The notes under the pieces were generated by a model, which worked only from the letters and a program-made list of their open reading frames with translations, was not told where the DNA came from and searched no databases. Made by a program: the position numbers and the translations under genes. From an uncultured Dehalococcoidia bacterium (GTDB lineage: Bacteria; Chloroflexota; Dehalococcoidia; Dehalococcoidales; UBA1222), in NCBI GenBank assembly GCA_903844845.1, contig CAIMVG010000019.1:17829-81828 (forward strand): a stretch of DNA of 64,000 nucleotides, given 5' to 3'. Within the stretch, counting starts at the first letter, position 1. Each line of letters begins with the position of its first letter. Of this stretch, positions 46,931 to 54,850 are shown in pieces.

Positions 46931-47923
46931 CTACATTATGGGGTTAAGGCGCAGGTTCGGGGTTACGCCGGGCAAGCGCCCTCTTTTTGCGATCGGTTTC
47001 CCGCCGACTTCATGGAGGTCCGCCGTAAAATCTATTGGCGGCGCGGACGTGATATAACTGCCGATGCCGAACCCGCTGACCGGGACTTTCTGTTCGACAA
47101 AAAGGCGTATCTTGGCGACGTCGAAACCGCCGCTGACAAAGATGCCGACATAATTGAAACCCTCGATGTCGAGTTTGGCCCGCAATTCTTTCACGAGGTC
47201 AGGGGTGACGCCGCCTCTTTCACGCGGGGTGTCCAATCTCACCGCGGCGAGTTTTTTACCGAGCGCCCTGGCGACCCTGAGGCTTTCTTCAACTTCGTCC
47301 TTGAAGGTATCGACAAGAACGATCCGGGAAACCCCGGCAGGCATGTGTTTGTCAAAGGCCAGGCTTGCCTGTACCGTGTCACCGGTCACGAGGATAAAGG
47401 CATGGGGCATGGTGCCCGAGGCGCTGACTCCCGACAGTTTTGCCCCGATGCCCGTGGAACACCCTTGACACCCCCCTATGACAGAAGAATAGTCCATGAC
47501 TCCTGCCACGGACGGGTGGACATGCCGTGCCCCGAAACTGACAACCGGTATCCCTCCCGCGGCCTCGACGCATTCCCTGGCAGCCGTGGCCCACCCGCTT
47601 GCCTGCGACAGCATCCCGCAGATGGCGGTTTCATACAAACCGTAACTCTGGTAAGGGGCCTGGATCCGCAGGATCACCTCTTTGCGGTGCATCGTAGAAC
47701 CTTCTTCCAGCGCCCAGATGCCGCTCTCGCTTACCGGAAGGACTTTTTTCAACAGGGCTTTGACTTCCTCTATTCCGCAAAGGATTCCGTCACGGCAGGG
47801 GAAAACCTCCATCACCGCCTGGGGGTTCAGGTTTTCCTTTAAGAGGATGTCGATGGTCCGCTGGAAATATATGTCGGCGGTCTCGCCGCTCAGCACCTCT
47901 TTGGACGGTTCAAATTGTGTCAT
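46931..47923 (-). CDS. pncB: Nicotinate phosphoribosyltransferase
   Basis: Makes nicotinate mononucleotide from nicotinic acid and PRPP for NAD salvage. About 330 residues. FGARHVHPSVAGVMDYSSVIGG and the phosphate-binding GVSASGTMPHAFI are family markers; FGIGSYIT near the end closes the PRPP site. ATG at 47923 (GAGAGGA nearby) starts MTQFEPSKEVLS. It overlaps the nicotinamidase by 14 bases. Confidence 0.92.
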   Translation of the reverse strand: MTQFEPSKEVLSGETADIYFQRTIDILLKENLNPQAVMEVFPCRDGILCGIEEVKALLKKVLPVSESGIWALEEGSTMHRKEVILRIQAPYQSYGLYETAICGMLSQASGWATAARECVEAAGGIPVVSFGARHVHPSVAGVMDYSSVIGGCQGCSTGIGAKLSGVSASGTMPHAFILVTGDTVQASLAFDKHMPAGVSRIVLVDTFKDEVEESLRVARALGKKLAAVRLDTPRERGGVTPDLVKELRAKLDIEGFNYVGIFVSGGFDVAKIRLFVEQKVPVSGFGIGSYITSAPPIDFTADLHEVGGKPIAKRGRLPGVTPNLRLNPIM

Positions 47924-48467
47924 CGGTTCCTCTCCTCCGGGTAATCTTCGCTCCGAGTACTTTTTCCATATGGGCCAGCGCCCATTTATGGGCGTCGGGG
48001 TCAAAGGATGCGACGCAATCCTCGGGAACTTCAACCGGTAAGTCACGGTTCCTGGCATCCGCAACCGTGTGCATGACACAGATGTCCGTGCATACCCCGC
48101 AGACTATTATCTTACCTGGGTCCAGCCTTTCGAGCTCTTCCGCAAGGCGTGTCCCGTGAAACGCGCTGTAACGCTTTTTGGCGATCATTTTCCCATGGAA
48201 TTTTTTAAGTTCCGGGATGATCTCCGACTCGGCGGTTCCCTCTATGCAATGCGGACCGAATATCTTGAACTCGGGGTCGTCCGGCGCGTGCGAGTCGGCT
48301 ATGAAAATAATGGTTGACCCCTTTTTGATCTCGCGTTCGATAAGTTTTTCGATATTCGGGATTATCTCTCGAGCGGTCTCCCCGCAGTAAAGCGGGTGGC
48401 CTTTTTCAGCGAAACCCCGCAGCATGTCGACTACAAGTACGATATCAGGCATTCTTTGGTTCTCCAT
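47910..48467 (-). CDS. pncA: Nicotinamidase (isochorismatase-like cysteine hydrolase)
   Basis: Converts nicotinamide to nicotinic acid. 185 residues. Triad D14 (VVDMLRGF), a Lys in KKRYSAF (K98) and Cys130 (GVCTDICVM). Metal ligands D58 and H60 in ADSHAPD. With the next gene it forms a complete two-step salvage path to nicotinate mononucleotide. Overlaps the GalT-like gene by 23 bases and pncB by 14 bases. Confidence 0.92.
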   Translation of the reverse strand: MENQRMPDIVLVVDMLRGFAEKGHPLYCGETAREIIPNIEKLIEREIKKGSTIIFIADSHAPDDPEFKIFGPHCIEGTAESEIIPELKKFHGKMIAKKRYSAFHGTRLAEELERLDPGKIIVCGVCTDICVMHTVADARNRDLPVEVPEDCVASFDPDAHKWALAHMEKVLGAKITRRRGTDDTI

Positions 48468-49551
48468 CCAGGTTTTCTTTCAGAACGGCGGCCAGCTTGA
48501 AAGGGTCGACTGCAACCGTGTTGGCGGCGAACAACTCCATCGAACCTATATCTGATGAACGGTAGTGCAGGCTTCCGCGGTCCACCAGCCAGGCTGCCAG
48601 CGGAAAGCCTTGCCATGTTTCCCTTGTCCTGTCCAGGGGTGGGGTGGCAAAGGCAAAGTTGAAAGACGTGACCCCCATTTGGTCGCGGTAAACCGAAAGG
48701 ACGTCGAAAACGCTCTTTTTGAAATTCGTGTCCGGGCTTTCGGCCAGCATCATGACTTCCCGGCTTTTCACGGGGGTGAGGCTTGCCATGAGGCGTATGC
48801 CGTTCCGTTCGAATGCCAGGCCGAGAGAGTTGTGAATCCGGTAAAGGTCGTCGAAATAATTGGTACCGTATTTTTGGCGGTATGACAGCGCCGAGCGCCG
48901 CAGAGTTTCGATGCGCCCAAAAGCCCTGCCGCGGCTCAGTGTCATCTGCGCGTGTCCATGGTTGATAGAAGCCCCGGAACGCCAGAGGCAGTTCCAGCAG
49001 AAGAAGAAGTACTTGTTCAGGGGATGAACGGAATGGGCTTTCAGTGCCCATTTCCAGGCGATGTCGATATAATCGGCGACTTCGTCCTGTCCCCATTTCA
49101 GCGGGTGGGAGTTGTTAAAGATAACCAGTCCGTGCAGCTCGTCGCATTTTGCGATGTTGCTCGCCGTGATGCAGTATCGCCCTTCGATTCGGCCGAAGGT
49201 GTCTTCAGTCGTATTCGTCAGCGGGTTGGCAAAGGTGTCCATACCCATGTCAATCCTGTCCGGGCTTACTGGAGAATTTTCGCGGGTGTCGCTGGGCTTC
49301 ATGGACCTGACGCTGTTGAAGACCGTTTCGTCTCCGGTAACCAGGTTTGCCACCTGGACCACCTGCTGGTTGGAAACTGCTTCGATGGAACCGAACTGTC
49401 GCTCCACCCACGGGCGCAGGTGCTCTGGGATTATCAACTTCCCGGTACGGATGCGCAGGGCATAAAGGCGTTTGAACAAAGCCCGGTCGGCAGAGGACAA
49501 TTTGTCTATCCTCTTGTCCAGGCCGCTCAATCCGGATGCTTCAATATTCAC
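48445..49551 (-). CDS. HIT/GalT-superfamily nucleotidyltransferase-like protein
   Basis: About 368 residues. INHGHAQMTLSRG has the H-x-H-x-Q active-site core of GalT and Ap4A-phosphorylase-type enzymes, where the middle His forms a nucleotidyl intermediate. Residues 150-180 (VIFNNSHPLKW) carry another typical motif. The substrate is unknown; the gene is the head of the NAD-salvage operon. GTG at 49551 is used; an ATG at 49572 is in frame but sits inside the purH terminator hairpin. Neither start has a Shine-Dalgarno sequence. Confidence 0.83.
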   Translation of the reverse strand: MNIEASGLSGLDKRIDKLSSADRALFKRLYALRIRTGKLIIPEHLRPWVERQFGSIEAVSNQQVVQVANLVTGDETVFNSVRSMKPSDTRENSPVSPDRIDMGMDTFANPLTNTTEDTFGRIEGRYCITASNIAKCDELHGLVIFNNSHPLKWGQDEVADYIDIAWKWALKAHSVHPLNKYFFFCWNCLWRSGASINHGHAQMTLSRGRAFGRIETLRRSALSYRQKYGTNYFDDLYRIHNSLGLAFERNGIRLMASLTPVKSREVMMLAESPDTNFKKSVFDVLSVYRDQMGVTSFNFAFATPPLDRTRETWQGFPLAAWLVDRGSLHYRSSDIGSMELFAANTVAVDPFKLAAVLKENLDGEPKNA

Positions 49552-49560
49552 GATAAAAAA

Positions 49561-49590
49561 AGTCCCCCTCATTATAGCCTGAGGGGGACT
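49561..49590 (-). terminator. purH terminator containing a -10 box
   Basis: Stem AGTCCCCCTCA with its complement and T-run on the minus strand. The loop and stem edge contain TATAAT (49576-49571), a likely -10 box of the GalT-like gene. Confidence 0.85.
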
Positions 49591-49614
49591 TTCAATCCAA
49601 CAGGGTTTTTTGGT

Positions 49615-51150
49615 TTAGTGCAGGAAGTGCCTTATGCCTGTGAATACCATTGCGATGCCGTGTTCGTCCGCGGCCTTGATGGAGTCTTCATCCCGGATGG
49701 AACCGCCCGGCTGGATGATAGCGGTAACGCCTGCTTCAGCCGCCTGTTCCACGCTGTCGGAGAAAGGGAACATGGCGTCGGAGGCCATGACGCTGCCGTA
49801 GGCATTTTCTCCGGCCTTGGACTTGGCAAGGAAAACGCTCGTCACGCGGTTGGGCTGCCCGGCGCCCATGCCCAGGAGCGTTTTGTCCTTGGTCATCACG
49901 ATGGCGTTGCTCTTGATGTGCTTGACAGCCCGCCATGCGAACTTAAGGTCTTCCATCTCCTCCTGGGTGGGCGGGCGTTTGGTCACCACGGACAGCTTCA
50001 GGCTGTCGTCGCTGATGGTGTCGGAGTCCTGGACCAGCATGCCACCCCGCACCCTGCGAAAATCGGTGTAGTCCCGTGTTTTCAGGGCTGGGTCTTTTTC
50101 TACCAGCATGATGCGCATGTTCTTTTTCTTTTTAAGTTCCTCAAGGGCGTCATCGTCGAAACCTCGTGCTATGGCTATCTCGTAAAAGGTAGGTTTCATC
50201 TCCATTGCCATCTTGAGGTTTATGGTCCGGTTGCAGGCCACTATGCCGCCGTAGGCCGAGACAGGGTCGCCGCTGAAGGCGCGGCGGTAGGCTTCGTCGA
50301 GGTCGGGGTGGCTGGCGAGTCCGCAGGTGTTGGTGTGTTTGACGATGGCGACGGTGGGGTCGGGGAAATCGGAAGCGGCCCACCATGCAGCCTCGGCGTC
50401 CAGGATGTTGTTAAATGAAAGCTCCTTGCCCCCTAGCTGTTTGGCCCACGTGACGCCGGTGTCCTGTTTGACTACGTTTTGCTCGGAATAAAAAGCGCCC
50501 TTCTGGTGCGGGTTCTCGCCGTACCGCAGGTCGTAGCGCTTTTTAAGCGCGATGGTCATTTCTTCCGGGAAACCGGGCATGTCCTGTCTCAGGTACTGGG
50601 AGATGGCTGTGTCGTATATGGCGACGTGCTGAAAGGCTTTCTGTGCCAGCCGTTTTCGCTCGTCCATGTCTAGGCCCCCTGACTTGAGCTTGGACAAGAC
50701 CATCTCATAGTCCGCCGGGTCGACGACGATGATGACGGACGGGAAATTCTTCGCCGATGCCCGGATCATGGTCGGCCCGCCTATGTCGATATTTTCCAGC
50801 GCCTCCTGGAGTGCCACGCCGCCCTTTGACACGGTCTGGACAAATGGATAGAGGTTGACTGCCACCAGGTCGATGGGTGTGATCTTGTTTTTGGCAAGCT
50901 CGTCCATGTGTGATTTCAGGTCGCGCCGCGCCAGCAGCCCCCCGTGTATCATGGGGTGCAGGGTCTTGACACGCCCGTCCAGGATCTCGGGGAAACCGGT
51001 GATGTCCGAAACCCCGTGGATGGGGACCCCCGCTTCGGCCAGGGATTTCTTGGTCCCGCCGGTGCTGAAAAGTTCAAATCCAATTGCCGCCAGGCCCCTG
51101 GCGAAATCGGTGACCCCCGTTTTGTCGGAAACGCTGATGATGGCACGCAT
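49615..51150 (-). CDS. purH: Bifunctional AICAR formyltransferase/IMP cyclohydrolase
   Basis: Last two steps of IMP synthesis. 511 residues. N-terminal IMP cyclohydrolase domain starts [20 protein letters not shown] and has [13 protein letters not shown]. The C-terminal transformylase domain shows [10 protein letters not shown] and the KHTNTCG catalytic Lys-His segment. The domain order is standard. Follows purM by 24 bases on the same strand; a strong terminator follows. Confidence 0.97.
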   Translation of the reverse strand: MRAIISVSDKTGVTDFARGLAAIGFELFSTGGTKKSLAEAGVPIHGVSDITGFPEILDGRVKTLHPMIHGGLLARRDLKSHMDELAKNKITPIDLVAVNLYPFVQTVSKGGVALQEALENIDIGGPTMIRASAKNFPSVIIVVDPADYEMVLSKLKSGGLDMDERKRLAQKAFQHVAIYDTAISQYLRQDMPGFPEEMTIALKKRYDLRYGENPHQKGAFYSEQNVVKQDTGVTWAKQLGGKELSFNNILDAEAAWWAASDFPDPTVAIVKHTNTCGLASHPDLDEAYRRAFSGDPVSAYGGIVACNRTINLKMAMEMKPTFYEIAIARGFDDDALEELKKKKNMRIMLVEKDPALKTRDYTDFRRVRGGMLVQDSDTISDDSLKLSVVTKRPPTQEEMEDLKFAWRAVKHIKSNAIVMTKDKTLLGMGAGQPNRVTSVFLAKSKAGENAYGSVMASDAMFPFSDSVEQAAEAGVTAIIQPGGSIRDEDSIKAADEHGIAMVFTGIRHFLH

Positions 51151-51174
51151 GTCTATCGTTCTCCTTTACAATCT

Positions 51175-52185
51175 TTAATCGAGGATGACCCTGGAAGCCC
51201 CTTCCAGGCTGGTGATTCTGCCTATCGGTTTCGATTCCGGCAATTGTTCGCTGATGATTTTAGCTTTTTCAGGCGAAGCGATGATGACCATCCCTATGCC
51301 CATGTTGAAAACGTGGTACATCTCGTCCCGCGAGATACCGCCCTTGAGTTGTATCAGTTTAAATATCGGCGGCACGGTCCATGCCCCCGTATCGAAACGG
51401 GCGGTCAGTCCCTGCGGCATGATGCGCGGCACGTTGCCGGGGAACCCCCCGCCCGTGATGTGCGCCAGCCCTTTGATAAGCGGCAGCAGGGGTTGTATCT
51501 CTTTAAAATAGCAGCGGTGCGGTTCGAGCAGCGCTTCCCCCAGTGTCTTCCCGAGTTCGGGGTAAAAGGTCTGCAGCGTTTCTTTGCTTTCCCCCATGAC
51601 GCGCCGTGCCAGGGAATACCCGTTGGTATGGAGGCCGCTGGAATCCAGCCCCAGGATGATATCTCCCGGGACGATGTCCTGCCCGTTGACTATGCGGTTT
51701 TTTTCTACCGCGCCCACGATGGTACCGACCAGGTCGAAGTCGTCGCCCAGGTAAAGGCCGGGCATTTCTGCCGTTTCGCCTCCTATGAGTGCGCAGCCAA
51801 CCGCTTGACAGGCTGTTGACAGTCCCTTGACAACCGCCTTGACCTTTTCCGGCGCCAGGCAGCCCATGGCGATGTAATCCAGGAAGAAAAGAGGCTCGGC
51901 CCCGCATGTAAGGATATCATTGACAGAGTGGTTGACAATGTCCATTCCCACCGTGTCATAACTGTCAAGGGCGACGGCAAGTTTCAGTTTGGTGCCGACC
52001 CCGTCCATGCTGGAAACCAGGATGGGGTCCTTGAAGCCCTTCAGTTCGAAAAGTCCGCCGAACAGCCCGGGCCCGGCTAGGACGCCGGGAGTGAAACTCG
52101 CCTGGGCCAGTTTGCCGATCTCTTTTTTGACCGAATCTGCGGCATTGATATTAACGCCTGCCGCGGCGTACTTGTCGTTTGTCAG
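51175..52185 (-). CDS. purM: Phosphoribosylformylglycinamidine cyclo-ligase
   Basis: Closes the imidazole ring to give AIR. About 336 residues. The N-terminus reads TNDKYAAAGVNINAAD after the start, matching the family, and SSMDGVGTKLKLA and GGFPGNVPR are ATP/substrate loops. No ATG, GTG or TTG precedes this segment in frame, since a TAA (the stop of the upstream gene) lies 13 codons before. The start is most likely CTG at 52185, with GGAGGG at a proper distance. The conserved M at 52008 would remove the essential N-terminal region. Same operon as purH. Confidence 0.9.
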   Translation of the reverse strand: MTNDKYAAAGVNINAADSVKKEIGKLAQASFTPGVLAGPGLFGGLFELKGFKDPILVSSMDGVGTKLKLAVALDSYDTVGMDIVNHSVNDILTCGAEPLFFLDYIAMGCLAPEKVKAVVKGLSTACQAVGCALIGGETAEMPGLYLGDDFDLVGTIVGAVEKNRIVNGQDIVPGDIILGLDSSGLHTNGYSLARRVMGESKETLQTFYPELGKTLGEALLEPHRCYFKEIQPLLPLIKGLAHITGGGFPGNVPRIMPQGLTARFDTGAWTVPPIFKLIQLKGGISRDEMYHVFNMGIGMVIIASPEKAKIISEQLPESKPIGRITSLEGASRVILD

Positions 52186-52224
52186 GTTCCCTCCATGTGT
52201 AAATGTCGTTCGGATCGATTTGTG

Positions 52225-52419
52225 TTAATTCTTGCGCCCGGCGGCGGCCAGAGGCGCCACTGCCAGCCAGAGGGTGATGGTGACCAGCATAGAGTTGACA
52301 TAACTCAAGGTAATCGAAAGCCCGAGCCTGTTGGCGATGACGCCCCAGAGGAGCATCAAAAACCAGGAGCTGAGGAAGAACCCGGGGATAGCGGCGAGGA
52401 TGCGGAAATATCCACCCAT
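52225..52419 (-). CDS. Small membrane protein upstream of purM
   Basis: 64 residues. ATG at 52419 with GAAGGAGG eight bases upstream. Two helices (about 5-30 and 35-55) around an Asn/Arg loop. Same frame as purM, ending in TAA 13 codons before it. No family recognised. It is in the pur operon; whether it has a purine role is unknown. Confidence 0.7.
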   Translation of the reverse strand: MGGYFRILAAIPGFFLSSWFLMLLWGVIANRLGLSITLSYVNSMLVTITLWLAVAPLAAAGRKN

Positions 52420-52624
52420 GATCAAGGCCTCCTTCAAAAGAATAAGATGAATGATAACACTCGCGGAGACTGGTTTCAATGAATGTGATGGATCAAATCG
52501 CTGTCCCCGGCAAGCAGATACGGCATATGTATGGGGCGCCATGGTTTCATTTTAGGCTGGTAGAGGCTGCGGGAGTACAAACGGACATAAGTGACGTCCG
52601 GTTGGTTTGTTTGGCGTTCTGGGG

Positions 52625-52665
52625 CCTCGTTGCTGATAGCTGACCGCTGAAAGCTGGTTGCTGCC
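52625..52665. repeat. GCTGA-type imperfect repeat
   Basis: Short units such as GCTGATAGCTGACCGCTGAAAG between purF and the small membrane gene. Same type as at 60664-60705 and 61100-61155. Confidence 0.6.
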
Positions 52666-52673
52666 CGCCGCCC

Positions 52674-54113
52674 TTATTCCGGCGGTAGGACCCCTGCCTG
52701 GCAATATGTGGGCTCGACCGGCCTGGTTTGCAGGTTTTCCAGGGCCAGTTTGTCCATCTCGAGCTGTACTGGCATTGGGTAGTCGCCTGTGAAACACGCC
52801 ACGCAGAAACTGTCCTTGGGGCGGCCTGCGGCCTTGATAAGCCCGTCGAGGCTCAGGTAGCCCAGAGAATCGGCGCCGATATATTCACAGATGGCGGGGA
52901 TAGACTTGCGCGCCGCAATCAGTTCGTGCTGGGTGGCCATGTCCACTCCCATGAAACACGGGAAACGTATGGGCGGGGCGCACACGCGCATGTGGACTTC
53001 CTTCGCCCCCGCTTTACGCAGCAGGCGGATAACCTGGGGGGTGGTGGTGCCGCGCACTATGCTGTCGTCCACCAGCACGACCCTCTTGCCTTCCAGCAGC
53101 GGGCGCATCGGGTTAAATTTGAGCTTGACCCCCAGGTCCCGGATACGCTGGTCGGGCTCGATGAAGGTGCGTCCCATGTAGCGGTTCTTCACCAGCCCCA
53201 TGGCGAGCGGTATGCCTGATTTGGCGGAGTATCCTACGGCCGCCGGGGTGGCGGAATCAGGCACGCCCACGACTATGTCTGCGTCCACGGGGTATTCCTC
53301 GGCGAGGCCGGCCCCCATGTCCCTGCGGGCATCATACAGCAGGCGGTCGTCGATGACGCTGTCGGGGCGGGCGAAATAGATATATTCGAAGACGCACATC
53401 GCGAGCTTTTCGGATTCTTCCTTGTAGCTGGTAAGCCCGTGTTCGTCGATAGCAACAATCTCTCCGGCCTCGACTTGCCTGACAAAAGTGGCGCCGATGT
53501 GGTCGAGTGCGCAGCTTTCCGATGCCACTACCCAGCTGCCGTTGCCCAGTTGGCCGAGGCATAACGGGCGCACTCCCAGCGGGTCGCGCACGCCGTACAG
53601 GGTGGTTTTGGTCATGATGGCCAGGGAATAAGCCCCCTGGAGCCGGTGCATGGTCTGCCTGATCTTGGCGGGCCATTCCCTTTCGGTTGACGCCAGCAGC
53701 AGGTTGGCTATGGCTTCCGAATCGGTTGTCGTATTGAAAGAGTAGCCTTTTTCGGTCAGTTCTTTGAACAGCGGTTCGGCGTTCGTGATGTTTCCGTTAT
53801 GGGCTATGGCTAAGGTGTTGTCGCCGCTGCCCACAACCAGCGGCTGTGCGTTGCATATACGGCTGGAGCCCGTGGTGGAATAACGGTTGTGACCGATGGC
53901 GATGTGGCCCGTCAGCGAGGTCAGCGATTCTTCGTCGAATACCTGTGAAACAAGGCCCATGCGGGCAAACACCTGGATACGTTTGCCGTCTGATGTCGCT
54001 ATGCCTGCGCTCTCCTGCCCGCGGTGCTGCAGGGCGAATAGTGCAAAAAAAGTAAGCCGGGCCGTGTCTTCATCGGGGGCGTAAATACCGAAAATGCCGC
54101 AAGCTTCGTGCAA
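52674..54113 (-). CDS. purF: Amidophosphoribosyltransferase
   Basis: Commits PRPP to purine synthesis. 479 residues. MHEACGIFGIYAPDED: Cys5 becomes the N-terminal nucleophile after removal of a four-residue propeptide. The glutaminase domain fills the first half, and the PRPP loop VVLVDDSIVRGTTT sits in the second. TTG start at 54113 after AGAGGGTG. Promoter TTGCCA-17-TATAAT upstream. Confidence 0.96.
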   Translation of the reverse strand: MHEACGIFGIYAPDEDTARLTFFALFALQHRGQESAGIATSDGKRIQVFARMGLVSQVFDEESLTSLTGHIAIGHNRYSTTGSSRICNAQPLVVGSGDNTLAIAHNGNITNAEPLFKELTEKGYSFNTTTDSEAIANLLLASTEREWPAKIRQTMHRLQGAYSLAIMTKTTLYGVRDPLGVRPLCLGQLGNGSWVVASESCALDHIGATFVRQVEAGEIVAIDEHGLTSYKEESEKLAMCVFEYIYFARPDSVIDDRLLYDARRDMGAGLAEEYPVDADIVVGVPDSATPAAVGYSAKSGIPLAMGLVKNRYMGRTFIEPDQRIRDLGVKLKFNPMRPLLEGKRVVLVDDSIVRGTTTPQVIRLLRKAGAKEVHMRVCAPPIRFPCFMGVDMATQHELIAARKSIPAICEYIGADSLGYLSLDGLIKAAGRPKDSFCVACFTGDYPMPVQLEMDKLALENLQTRPVEPTYCQAGVLPPE

Positions 54114-54151
54114 ATCAACACCCTCTTGTGAAAGACTATGGGTTATAATCT

Positions 54152-54180
54152 ATTATAACTGAAAGACCGTTTCATGGCAA
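54152..54180 (-). promoter_or_regulatory. purF promoter
   Basis: TTGCCA (54180-54175), 17-base spacer and TATAAT (54157-54152). A second TATAAT-like site lies about 12 bases downstream. Confidence 0.7.
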
Positions 54181-54193
54181 AGCTGCAGGCCGT

Positions 54194-54781
54194 TCAGACC
54201 TGGACCCCCAGCGCGGAGAAGATGGCTTTCAACCCGAAATAACCGGCATAGGCGATGGCGCTGCATTTGATGAATTTACCCGAAAACACGATTACGAAAT
54301 ATTTCTTCGCGCCCATGCGCACGGCGCCGCAGGCGAGTGCCGTCGGGAAAAACAAGGGGTTCATAACGGCCGACAGCACGAACAACACCAGGGCCCCCCG
54401 GCGTTCCATGAGGCTGGTCAGCTTCGCGTAGAGTTTCCGGGCCCATCCTGTCTTCCCGACGGGCACGGAGTTTGCCAGTGGAGTGGCTCCGCTGAACCCC
54501 GCGGCGTAGATGGTCAGCGCCCCCAGTGTTTCCCCGAAAGAACACAACAGCCCCACGCAAAGCGGGCCGAGAAAGGCTGGACCGAACCATGGGGCCAGGA
54601 TACCGCCGAGGGCGAACTGCACGGCGGCCATCGGGATGGGTATCAGGACCGTTCCTCCTCCGAGGGCGCTCACCACGAAACCGCCGAGATAGCCGTACCC
54701 CGTTATCTGCTTGACGGAATGCCAGTTAAGGACGACCAGCAGGGCAAGCCCGAAAGTGATTGCCACGGTGAGTATCCCCAC
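54194..54781 (-). CDS. VTT-domain (DedA/SNARE-associated-like) membrane protein
   Basis: 195 residues from GTG at 54781. About five helices and the loop GGTVLIPIPMAAVQFALGG. Likely lipid-scramblase-like by fold. The frame is open to clpB's stop and reads TGKLRKWEYW before the GTG, a plausible cytoplasmic start with no ATG/GTG/TTG; AGGAG lies over the clpB stop, so a non-canonical start cannot be excluded. Last gene of the clpB operon. Confidence 0.82.
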   Translation of the reverse strand: MGILTVAITFGLALLVVLNWHSVKQITGYGYLGGFVVSALGGGTVLIPIPMAAVQFALGGILAPWFGPAFLGPLCVGLLCSFGETLGALTIYAAGFSGATPLANSVPVGKTGWARKLYAKLTSLMERRGALVLFVLSAVMNPLFFPTALACGAVRMGAKKYFVIVFSGKFIKCSAIAYAGYFGLKAIFSALGVQV

Positions 54782-54850
54782 CCAGTATTCCCACTTCCGG
54801 AGCTTGCCCGTTATTGCTGTCGGATTGCCCGCTTGAGAAGCCGTGATATT

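Noticed and set aside
46889..47842. 317-residue plus-strand frame opposite pncB
   Set aside because: Antisense shadow; pncB motifs are clear on the other strand.
48952..50418. 488-residue plus-strand frame across the GalT-like gene and purH
   Set aside because: Antisense shadow of two clear genes, with no start signal.
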